Origin: Orobanche coerulescens
Lineage: Eukaryota > Streptophyta > Magnoliopsida > Lamiales > Orobanchaceae
NCBI GenBank assembly: GCA_033398695.1
Contig: CM065815.1
Span: 100,468,501 to 100,532,500 of the forward strand
Length of the DNA: 64,000 nt
Reading direction: 5' to 3'
This document shows, piece after piece, positions 21,958 to 32,160 of the stretch. Within the stretch, counting starts at the first letter, position 1; every line of letters starts with the position of its first letter. Below the pieces are notes generated by a model. That model saw only the letters and a program-made list of their open reading frames with translations. It was not told where the DNA came from and ran no database searches. Made by a program: the position numbers and the translations under genes.

Positions 21958-22068
21958 CCCTCTACACGCCCGGATGAAAATAGGGGTGTCGCAACCCTCT
22001 ACACGCCCCAAAAAAAGAATAAATTATGAAACTGAAAAACGTGGGTGAACGAGACCCTCTACACGCCC
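21958..22068. repeat. Three CCCTCTACACGCCC copies in the LINE 3' UTR
   Basis: Exact copies at 21958-21971, 21995-22008 and 22055-22068, at unequal spacing (37 and 60 bp). They look like dispersed 3' UTR repeats rather than a tandem array. Confidence 0.85.
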
Positions 22069-22100
22069 AGCAGGGAACGAACCACTTAGCCAGGAAAATA

Positions 22101-22438
22101 TTACACAAGAATTTTTCTCCTCCTAATATACGGGAAGGCCATTTTATCCAGTTTAATAAATCCGAGGATTTTTCCTTTAAGATTGGAGACATCGTGGAGG
22201 TGGAAAGCTTGACGATCACATCCTTCGTTGGCTAAGAGGTCAGCGACGGCATTACCCTCTCTAAAAATATGAGAGAAATGGATCTCAATTTTATCCATAA
22301 GAGATCGAATTTGAAAAATAATCCTTTGGATTTTCCATTGGCAGGAAGTGGAATGATTAATCAATTGGAGTGCAATTTTCGAGTCGACTTCCACCCAAAC
22401 TTTTTTAAAATTGTGTTGAATGCAAAAATCAAGCCCTC
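22101..22438 (-). pseudogene. LINE RNase H-like C-terminal fragment
   Basis: About 110 residues. KKVWVEVDSKIALQLINH and the tail HIFREGNAVADLLANEG match the plant RNase H-like domain (RVT_3 type) found at the C-terminus of many plant L1 elements. The acidic residue in VEVDS and the RExNxxAD motif are present. The upstream part of the domain is missing because of 5' truncation at about 22438. It removes RNA from the cDNA hybrid in intact elements; here it is only a fragment. Confidence 0.85.
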
Positions 22439-22636
22439 TAATCAAGAAGTAAATGCTTAATCGGAGTTGTTATACCAATTCTCAATACAAAAGTTGAATC
22501 TAACCAATAAGCCCGAGTTTTCATAGAGTTCTGACTCGAATAGATGTAACGTGGTTTATCTCCTATTAACAAGACCTAATAAAAAAGTAAAGGTTTAATT
22601 AGGATATTTACAAAATGCTCGAATCTAATCAATAAA

Positions 22637-24722
22637 CCCGATTTTTCGTAGAGTTCCGACTTGAATGCATGTAACATGGTTTTATCCTCTATTAACAAGA
22701 TTTAATCAAGAAGTAAAGGCTTAATAAGAGCTATTAAAGTCAATCCTTGCTACAACAAGATTTAATCAAGAAGTAAAAGCTTAATCAGAGCTGTTATAGG
22801 CAATTTTGAGTACAAAAGGCTCGAATCTAATCAATAAACCCGAGTTTTCATAGAGTTCCAACTCGAATGCATGTAACGTGGTCATATCTCCTATTAACAA
22901 GACTTAATCAAGAAATAAAGGCTTAATCGAAGCTATTGTATCAAATCCTTGCCAATTAATCAAGAAGTAAAGGCTTAATCGGAGTTGTTATCGCTAATTC
23001 TTCGTACAAAAGGCTCGAATCTAATGAATAACCCCGAGTTTTCATAGAGTTCCAACTGGAACGCATGTGACGTGGTCTTATATCATATAAACAAGACTTA
23101 ATCAAGAAGTAAAGGCTTAATTGACTCTATTATATCCAATCTTTGCTAATTAATGAAGAAGGGCTTAATCGGAGTTGTTTTAGCTAATTTTTAGTACAAA
23201 AGGCTCGAATCTAACCAATAAAACCGAGTTTTCATAGAGTTCCGACTCGAGTACATGCAACATGGTCTTATATCCTATTAACCGGACTTAGTCAAGAAGT
23301 AAAGGCTTAATAGGAGTTGTTATAGCCAATTTTGAGTAGAAAAAGCTCTAATTTAATCAATTAACCGAGTTTTCATAGAGTTCCAACTCGAATACATGTA
23401 ACGTAGCCTTATCTCCTATTAACAGGGCTTAATCAAGAAGTAAATGCTTAATCAGAGGTATTATAGCCAGTTCTCAATATAAAATTATCGAATCTAATTA
23501 ATAAACCTGAGTTTTCATAGATTTCCGACTCGAATACATGTAACATGGTTTTATCTCCTATTAACAAGACTTATCAAGAAGTAAAGGTTTAATGAAGCAA
23601 TAATAGCCAATCCTTACTACAACAAGAGTTAATCAAGAAGTAAAAGCTTAATCGGAGTTGTTATAGCCAATTCTTAGTACAAAAGGCTCGAATCTAATGA
23701 ATAAACCCGAGTATTCATAAAGTTCCAACTCGAATGCATGTAACGTGGTCTTATCTCATATCAACAAGGCTTAATCAAGAAGTAAAGGCTTAATCGAAGC
23801 TATTATATCCAATCCTTGCTAATTAATCAAGAAGTAAAGGCTTAATCGGAGTTGTTTTAGCTAATTCTTAGTACAAAAGGCTCGAATCTAACCAATAAAA
23901 CCGAGTTTTCATAGAGTTCCGACTTGAATACATGCAACATGGTCTTATCTCCTATTAACCGGACTTAGTCAAGAAGTAAAGGCTTAATCGGAGTTGTTAT
24001 AGTCAATTCTGAGTAGAAAAGGCTCCAATTTAATCAATTAACCCGATTTTTCATAGAATTCCAACTCGAATGCAAGTAACGTCGTCTTGTCTCCTATTAA
24101 CATGGGCTTAATAAAGAAGTAAATGCTTAATCAGAGGTATTATAGCCAATTATCAATATAAAATGCTCGAAATAATTAATAAACCTGAGTTTTCATAGAG
24201 TTCCGACTCGAATACATGTAATATAGTTTTATTTCCTATTAATAAGACTTATCAAGAAGTAAAGATTTAATGGAGCAATAATAACCAATCATTACTATAA
24301 CAAGACTTAATCAAGAAGTAAAAGCTTAATCGGAGTTGTTATAGCCAATTTTGAGTAGAAAAGGCTCGAATCTAATCAATTAACCCGAGTTTTCACAGGG
24401 TTCCAAATCGAATGCATATAACGTGGTCTTATATCCTATTACAAGGACTTAATCAAGAAGTAAAGGCTTAATCGGAGATATTATAGTCATTCCTTGTTAC
24501 AACAAGACTTAATCAAGAAGTAAATGCTTAATCGGAGCTGTTATACCAATTCTCAATACAAAAGTTGAATCTAACCAATAAGCTCGAGTTTTCGTAGAGT
24601 TCCGACTCGAATAGATGTAACGTGGTTTATCTCCTATTAACAAGACCTAATAAAAAAGTAAAGGTTTAATTAAGATATTATATCCAATTCTCAATACAAA
24701 ATGCTCGAATCTAATCCATAAA
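22637..24722 (+). repeat. Satellite HOR 3 (12 monomers, 2086 bp)
   Basis: Same twelve-monomer order as HOR 2, with the marker GAGTATTCATAA at 23706. Other anchors are 22637, 22839, 23033, 23223, 23365, 23506, 23900, 24042, 24184, 24384 and 24583. Confidence 0.9.
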
Positions 24723-26110
24723 CCCGAGTTTTCGCAGAGTTCCGACTCGAATGCATGTAACATGGTTTTATCCTCTATTAACCATATTTAATCAAGAAGT
24801 AAAGGCTTAATCAGAGCTATTAAAGTCAATCCTTGCTACAACAAGATTTAATCAAGAAGTAAAAGCTTAATCAGAGCTGTTATAGGCAATTTTGAGTACA
24901 AAAGGCTCGAATCTAATCAATAAACCCGAGTTTTCATAGAGTTCCAACTCGAATGCATGTAACGTGGTCATATCTCCTATTAACAAGACTTAATAAAGAA
25001 ATAAAGGCTTAATCGAAGCTATTATATCAAATCCTTGCCAATTAATCAAGAAGTAAAGGCTTAATTGGAGTTGTTATCGCCAATTCTTAGTACAAAAGGC
25101 TCGAATCTAATGAATAAATCCGAGTTTTCATAGAGTTCCCACTGGAACGCATGTAACGTGGTTTTATCTTCTATAAACAAGACTTAATCAAGAAGTAAAG
25201 GCTTAATTGACTCTATTATATCCAATCCTTGCTAATTAATCAAGAACGGTTTAATTGGAGTTGTTTTAGCTAATTCTTAGTACAAAAGGCTCGAATCTAA
25301 CCAATAAAACCGAGTTTTCATAAAGTTCCGACTCGAGTACATGCAACATGGTCTTATATCCTATTAACCGGACTTAGTCAAGAAGTAAAGGCTTAATAGG
25401 AGTTGTGATAGCCAATTCTGAGTAGAAAAAGCTCCAATTTAATCAATTAACCGAGTTTTCATAGAGCTTCAACTCGAATGCGTGTAACGTGGCCTTAATC
25501 AAGAAGTAAATACTTAATCAGAGGTATTATAGCCAGTTCTCAATATAAAATGCTCGAATCTAATTAATAAACCTGAGTTTTCATAGAGTTCCGACTCGAA
25601 TACATGTAACATGGTTTTATCTCCTATTAACAGGACTTATCAAGAAGTAAAGGTTTAATGGAGCAATAATAGCCAATCTTTACTACAACAAGAGTTAATC
25701 AAGAAGTAAAAGCTTAATCGGAGTTGTTATAGCCAATTATGACTAGAAAAGGCTCGAATCAAATCAATTAACCCGAGTTTTCATAGGGTTTCAAATCGAA
25801 TACATGTAACGTGGTCTTATATCCTATTACAAGGACTTAATCAAGAAGTAAAGGCTTAGTCGTAGCTATTATAGCCATTCCTTGTTATAACAAGACTTAA
25901 TCAAGAAGTAAATGCTTAATCGGAGCTTTTATACCAATTCTCAATACAAAAGTTGAATCTAACCAATAAGTCCAAGTTTTCGTAGAGTTTCAACTCGAAT
26001 AGATGTAATGTGGTTTATCTCATATTAACAAGACCTAATAAAAAAGTAAAGGTTTAATTAAGCTATTATAGCCAATTCTCAATACAAAATGGTCGAATCT
26101 AATCAATAAA
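24723..26110 (+). repeat. Satellite HOR 4 (8 monomers, 1388 bp)
   Basis: Anchors at 24723, 24925, 25119, 25309, 25450, 25572, 25772 and 25971. Monomer E has a 20-bp deletion (122 bp). Its first half is closest to HOR 3 (shared AACTGGAACGC-like variant); its G-H end is closest to HOR 6. Confidence 0.9.
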
Positions 26111-27511
26111 CCCGAGTTTTCATAGAGTTCCGACTCGAATACATGTAACATGGTTTTATCCTCTATTAACAAGATTTAATCAAGAAGTAAAGGCTAAATC
26201 AGAGCTATTAAAGTCAATCCTTGCTACAACAAGATTTAATCAAGAAGTAAAAGCTTAATCGGAGCTCTGGTAGGCAATTTTGAGTACAAAAGGCTCGAAT
26301 CTAATCAATAAACCCGAGTTTTCATAGTGTTCCAACTCGAATGCATGTAACGTGGTCATATCTCCTATTAACAAGACTTAATCAAGAAATAAAGGCTTAA
26401 TCGAAGCTATTATATCAAATCCTTTCTAATTAATCAAGAAGTAAAGACTTAATCGGAGTTGTTATAGCCAATTCTTAGTACAAAAGGCTGGAATATAATG
26501 AATAAACCCGAGTTTTCATAGAGTTCCAACTCGAACGCATGTAACGTGGTCTTATCTCCTATAAACAAGACTTAATCAAGAAGTAAAGGCTTAATTGACT
26601 CTATTATATCCAATCCTTACTAATTAATTAAAAAGGGCTTAATCAGAGTTGTTTTAGCTAACTCTTAGTGCAAAAGGCTTGAATCTAACCAATAAAACCG
26701 AGTTTTCATAGAGTTCCGACTCGAATACATGCAACATGGTCTTATATCCTACTAACTGGACTTAGTCAAGGAGTAAAGGCTTAATAGGAGTTGTTATAGC
26801 CAATTCTGAGTAGAAAAAGCTCCAATTTAATTAATTAGCCCGAGTTTTCATAGAGTTCCAACTCGAATGGATGTAACGTGGCATTATCTCCTATTAACAT
26901 GGCTTAATCAAGAAGTAAATGCTTAATCAGAGGTATTATAGCCAGTTCTCAATATAAAATGCTCGAACCTAATTAATAAACCTGAGTTTTGATAGAGTTC
27001 CGACTCGAATACATGTAACATGGTTTTATCTCCTATTAACAAGACGTATCCAGAAGTAAAGGCTTAATGGAGCAATAATAGCCAATCCTTACTACAACAA
27101 GAGTTAGTCAAGAGTAAAAGCTTAATCGGAGTTGTTATAGCCAATTATGAGTAGAAAAGGCTCGAATCTAATCAATTAACCCGAGTTTTCATAGGGTTTG
27201 AAATCGAATACGTAACGTGGTCTTATATCCTATTACAAAGACTTAATCAAGAAGTAAAGGCTTAGTCGTAGCTATTATAGCCATTCCTTGTTACAACAAG
27301 ACTTAATCAAGAAGTAAACGCTTAATCGGAGCTGTTATACAAATTCTCAATACAAAAGGTGAATCTAACCAATAAGCCAGAGTTTTCGTAGAGTTCTGAC
27401 TCGAATAGATGTAACGTGATTTATCTCCTATTAATAAGACCTAATCAAACATGTTTATTTAAGATATTGTAGCTAATTCTCAATACAAAATGCTCGAATC
27501 TAATTAATAAA
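26111..27511 (+). repeat. Satellite HOR 5 (8 monomers, 1401 bp)
   Basis: Anchors at 26111, 26313, 26507, 26697, 26839, 26981, 27180 and 27377. It is a near match to HOR 1 at an offset of about 7.49 kb. Confidence 0.9.
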
Positions 27512-28924
27512 CCCGAGTTTTCGTAGAGTTCTGACTCGAATGCATGTAACATAGTTTTATCCTCTATTAACAAGATTTAATCAAGAAGTAAAGGCTTAAT
27601 CGGAGTTATTAAAGTCAATCCTTGCTACAATAAGATTTAATCAAGAAGTAAAAGCTTAATCGGAGCTGTTATAGGCAATTTTGAGTACAAAAGGCTCGAA
27701 TCTAATCAATAAACTCGAGTTTTCATAGAGTTCTAACTCGAATGAATGTAACGTGGTCATATCTCCTATTAACAAGACTTAATCAAGAAATAAAGGCTTA
27801 ATCGAAGCTATTATATCAAATCCTTGCTAGTTAATCAAGAAGTAAAGGCTTAATCGGAGTTGTTATAGCCAATTCTTAGTATAAAAGGCTCGAATCTAAT
27901 GAATAAACCCGAGTTTTCATATAGTTCCAACTCGAACACATGTAGCGTGGTCTTATCTCCTATAAACAAGACTTAATCAAGAAGTAAAGGCTTAATTGAC
28001 TCTATTATGTCCAATCCTTGCTAATTAATCAGGAAGTAAAGGCTTAATCGGAGTTGTTTTAGCTAATTCTTAGTACAAAAGGCTCGAATCTAACAAATAA
28101 AACCGAGTTTTCGTAGAGTTCTGACTCGAATACATGCAACATGGTCTTATATCCTATTAACCGGACTTAATCAAGAAGTAAAGGCTTAATATGAGTTGTT
28201 ATAGCCAATTATAAGTAGAAAAAGCTTCAATTTAATCAATTAACCCGAGTTTTGATAGAGTTCCAACTTGAATGCATGTAATGTGGCCTTATCTCCTACT
28301 AACAGGGCTTAATCAAGAAGTACATGCTTAATCAGAGGTATTATAGCCCGTTCTCAATATAAAATGCTCCAATCTAATTAATAAACTTGAGTTTTCATAG
28401 AGTTCCGACTCGAATACATGTAACATGGTTTTATCTCCTGTTAACAAGACTTATCAAGAAGTAAAGGCTTAATGGAGCAATAATAGCCAATCCTTACTAC
28501 AACAAGAGTTAATCAAGAAGTAAAAGCTTAATTGGAGTTGTTAAAGCCAATTATTAGTAGAAAAGGCTCGAATCTAATCAATTAACCCGAGTTTTCATAG
28601 GGTTTCAAATTGAATATATGTAACGTGATCTTATATCCTATTACAAGGACTTAATCAAGAAGTAAAGGCTTAGTCGTAGCTATTATAGCCATTCCTTGTT
28701 ATAACAAGACTTAATCAAGAAGTAAATGCTTAATCGGAGCTTTTATACCAATTCTCAATACAAAAGTTGAATCTAACCAATAAGTCCAAGTTTTCGTAGA
28801 GTTTCAACTCGAATAGATGTAATGTGGTTTATCTCATATTAACAAGACCTAATAAAAAAGTAAAGGTTTAATTAAGCTATTATAGCCAATTCTCAATACA
28901 AAATGGTCGAATCTAATCAATAAA
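27512..28924 (+). repeat. Satellite HOR 6 (8 monomers, 1413 bp)
   Basis: Anchors at 27512, 27714, 27908, 28102, 28244, 28386, 28586 and 28785. Monomers A to F match HOR 2 at an offset of about 7.49 kb. From G on it matches HOR 4 instead. Confidence 0.9.
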
Positions 28925-29949
28925 CCCGAGTTTTCATAGAGTTCCGACTCGAATACATGTAACATGGTTTTATCCTCTATTAACAAGATTTAATCAAGAA
29001 GTAAAGGCTAAATCAGAGCTATTAAAGTCAATCCTTGCTACAACAAGATTTAATCAAGAAGTAAAAGCTTAATCGGAGCTGTTATAGGCAATTTTGAGTA
29101 CAAACGGCTCGAATCTAATCAATAAACCCGAGTTTTCATAGAGTTCCAACTTGAATGCATGTAACGTGGTCTTATGTCCTATTAACAAGACTTAACCAAG
29201 ACATAAAGGCTTAGAGAAGTTATTATATCCAATCCTTGCTAATTAATCAAGAAGTAAAGGCTTAATCGGAGTTGTTATAGCCAATTCTTAGTACAAAAGG
29301 CTCGAATCTAATGAATAAACCCGAGTTTTCAAAGAGTTCCAACTCGAACGCATGTAACGTGGTCTTATCTCCTATAAACAAGACTTAATCAAGAAGTAAA
29401 GGCTTAAATGAAGCAATTATATCCAATCCTTTCTAATTAATCAAGAAGTAGGCTTAATCGGAGTTGTTTTAGCTAATTCTTAGTACAAAAGACTCAAATC
29501 TAACCAATAAAATCGAGTTTTCATAGAGTCCCGACACGAATACATGCAACATGGTCTTATATCCTATTAACCGGAATTAGTCAAGAAGTAAATGCTTAAT
29601 TGGAGTTGTTATAGCCAATTCTAAGTAGAAAAGGCTCCAATTTAATCAATTAGCCCGAGTTTTCATAGAGTTCCAACTCCAATGCATGTAACGTGGTCTT
29701 ATCTCCTATTAACAGGACTTAATCAAGAAGTAAATGCTTAATCAGAGGTATTATAGCCAATTCTCAATATAAAATGCTCGAATCTAATTAATAAACCTGA
29801 GTTTTCATAGAGTTCCGAACGAATACATGTAACATGGTTTTATCTCCTATTAATAAGACTTATCAAGAAGTAAAGGTTTAATGGAGCAATAATAGTCAAT
29901 ACTTACTACAACAAGACTTAATCAAGAAGTAACGGTCAATTCTCTATAT
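28925..29949 (+). repeat. Satellite HOR 7 (partial, 6 monomers)
   Basis: Anchors at 28925, 29127, 29320, 29512, 29654 and 29796. It stops in monomer F, where the L1 5' end begins (about 29935-29950). Confidence 0.88.
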
Positions 29950-31749
29950 GCATGTTCGGCGATATGTTAGGCGATTTAGGGGCGACTTTTACCCCTTCTT
30001 CCTCGGCATTTTCCCTGCTTCAATCCTAATCTCCCTTTGCTCGATATTTTGCTTTCAAAAAGTTGAATCGGAATTCCTTTATCTCCTTACTTATATTTTT
30101 ATTCTATTTTATCCTATTTTATGTATTTTGCGATTTGAGGGTTGACGAACGCCGCGGTCTCTCGGTTTCGCGATTGTGTTCATCTTCCACAGATTTTTCT
30201 TTTACATAATCATTTCGAAATTTCTCTGTCTACTTAACAATAATTTTAGACGAATTTTTGTTAAATATTGGTGCTGTGCAATTTGCAATTCGCGAAGGGT
30301 TTCAGGCGTTTTGTTGCGCCGCTTGATTTCCTTCACTGTTCTTGTTGCGATTCTTGCTGTTAATGCGATTTGTTGTTTGCAATTCGTGAAGTTGCGCGAT
30401 CTGTAGCTCGATTTTTACTCATTTTCTGCATGGAATTTGTGGCTTTTTTGCTCGTTTTTTTTTTTTTTTTCTGTATGGGTTTTGTTTTCTAATTTGGGTT
30501 TGGTTTCGTTTTGCTGGTGAGGTATTGGCTGGCGCTTTGTAAGCGATGGCAGGTTCTTCCTCTACATGTGGTTTGTTCTCGTCATCTACATCAATTCATG
30601 CTACCTCTCCTTCCTTAGAACGTTTCACGCCTGATGAGGTCCAAGGTTTTTTTGATTTAGGGGCTAAAATTCTCAGCAAGTCCGACCTGACGGTGCTGAA
30701 GGCTAGAATTGGAGAAGTTGGTGGTCCTATGTCTGTTCCGGCATTGGCGCTTGGTGGTGGTGGTGTGCTATCGGTTGTGCTGGACAGTGTGCTAAGTCCA
30801 GCCCAGAAGCCCAGACGTGATCCTATCCGGGTTACTGGCCCGTTTCCCGCTTCCAACTAGCCCTCTGGCCCGTATTCCTTTCAGGATGATCCTATATCTG
30901 ATTTGGGATTGGTTGTTCCTATTGCAATTTCTGGTAGGAACCTTAAGCCGGAGTGTTCTTCTTTGGACAAGTTTAAAATAACTAATTCTGGTTGCACTGT
31001 GGAAGGATTATGTGATAATAGTGCTATTGATTTTCATAAAGGATGTGTTGTCCCTAAAGCCAATGGGTATGTTAACTCTCAATTGTCGGACATTAATACT
31101 TTATTGCAATCTACTTCAATAAATGCCTCAACCCATCATGCTAATGTTCCTAACTTGCATGTTGTTCTAATCATAATGTTCATGCTGTCTCCTCTTATGA
31201 TATCGCTAATTATTCTAACACTCTAATGCATAATCATGCGATCTCCGGGACAGCCATGCATGACACGGTGGCCTCGACCTTAAACGCACCCCTGCATGCC
31301 CTTAATCCTCACTTACGCGAACACTCTCCCATATCTTTACCTGTTTCGTCTGTCGTGGTTTAATCCTCCTATTCCCGGAATTTCTGGTCATGGGAGGTTT
31401 CTCTTCTTCTCTGCATGCAGGTACTTGCCCAATCAAATTTGGCTCTTTGCATCAGCCATCTTCCCCAACAGCACTTAACACGGCCATTCACAACATCCAT
31501 TAAATGCCATCCTCCTCCATCAAGCCGTACGAGCCTTTTCGTCGTGGAGACTCAATTTGTATTACATTGGACGAAAATAGATATAGGGAATGAGTCCGCT
31601 TTCTCTCCAACACTTTGATCGGGAGATTATTTTATGTGAAATCTGACAAGCCATGGGAAGTCTCTTCGCCAAAACCAAACTCACATATTTATGGAAGTTT
31701 GAACACGAGTGGAAAATCATACCTTTGGGAAAAGGATGCTTCAACTTAC
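29950..31749 (+). mobile_element. L1-type LINE, 5' UTR and first part of ORF1 (outer host of the 31.7-64 kb nest)
   Basis: The element starts at the satellite edge. Its roughly 0.6-kb leader contains a T-run near 30453. ORF1 begins at 30546. It is cut at 31749 by Gypsy-A and resumes at 53476 after the TSD (CTTAC on the left, CTTGC on the right), where the DUF4283-like domain continues. It is cut again at 53857 by Tekay-4. The RT part would lie beyond the window. Family membership is shared with the minus-strand fragment at 1-740. Confidence 0.75.
30546..31749 (+). pseudogene. L1 ORF1, N-terminal two thirds
   Basis: The ATG at 30546 opens MAGSSSTCGLFSS. The frame stops at 30860 but continues as open sequence (from 30903) with one shift near 31170, giving a Ser/Asn-rich linker of low complexity. 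Near 31610-31749, in a third frame, DREIILCEIWQAMGSLF, TYLWKFEHEW and KIIPLGKGCFN match the start of the DUF4283 domain of plant LINE ORF1 proteins, which bind RNA in the retrotransposition particle. Several stops and shifts make this a pseudogene. Confidence 0.7.
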
Positions 31750-32160
31750 TGATACGAAATTGACTCATCCGAATGAAGAAGACGAAGTACGGATCGACGT
31801 AAGCGGCCTTACAACAAGCCAGGCACGTACGACTACATATTTAGGCGAGAAAACGGACACAAGACGTGGAGTGACCATGGTGCTCGGTCTCGGCCGTGTC
31901 ATAGGACACAGCCCGTGTTGCACTGTTCCAAAAAGGCAAAACTTGCTGCCCGCCGAACCCGGCCGTGTCAGGCGACACGGCCCGTGCCAAACTCTTCCGG
32001 AAAGTGCCGAAGGCACTACCTACCCAACTTGATCGTGTTCCGGGACACGGTCGAGTCCTGCTCGTCCATAAATGCCAGAACGTCTGCCTAGGCAACCCGG
32101 CCGTGTTCCGGGACACGGTTGAGTCCTGCTCGTCCAGAAACACCGGAACGACTGCCTAAG
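31750..32160 (+). repeat. Gypsy-A 5' LTR, left part
   Basis: Begins TGATACGAAATTGACTC. It carries CCGTGT/ACACGG palindromes at about 31894, 31963, 32033 (TCGTGT) and 32101, spaced 68-70 bp. It breaks at 32160, where Tekay-2 begins. Confidence 0.92.

Larger units (their letters stand above)
21898..22438 (-). mobile_element. 5'-truncated L1-type LINE tail inside the satellite
   Basis: On the minus strand this is the last half kilobase of a LINE: an RNase H-like coding end, a short 3' UTR and a terminal A-tail read as T8 on the plus strand (21898-21905). Satellite sequence stops at ACAAGACT and resumes at TAATCAAGAAG, which is continuous satellite once the insert is ignored. There is therefore no target-site duplication longer than a single base. 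The 3' UTR holds three copies of CCCTCTACACGCCC. Confidence 0.85.
20020..22636 (+). repeat. Satellite HOR 2 (12 monomers, LINE-interrupted)
   Basis: Order A B C D E F C' D E F G H. Anchors at 20020, 20222, 20416, 20610, 20752, 20894, 21095, 21289, 21431, 21573, 21773 and 22512. Without the roughly 540-bp LINE piece the unit is about 2.08 kb. The second C monomer is marked by GAGTATTCATAG. Confidence 0.9.
18579..29949 (+). repeat. AT-rich satellite array with higher-order structure
   Basis: About 62 tandem monomers phased on the anchor CCCGAGTTTTCATAGAGTTC. Distances between anchors are not uniform: long monomers are 188-202 bp and short ones 135-145 bp. They recur in the fixed order A B C D E F G H (long, long, long, short, short, long, long, short), giving a HOR of about 1.40 kb. 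Long monomers contain two copies of an AATCAAGAAGTAAAGGCTTAA block, short ones a single copy. Diagnostic words: A has TTATCCTCTATTAACAAGATT, B GGTCATATC, C CTATAAACAAGACTT, D ATGCAACATGG, F TGGAGCAATAATAGCC, G TTTCAAATCGAAT, H AATAGATGTAACGTG. The array is interrupted once by a LINE tail (21898-22438). No genes are expected in it. Confidence 0.96.
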
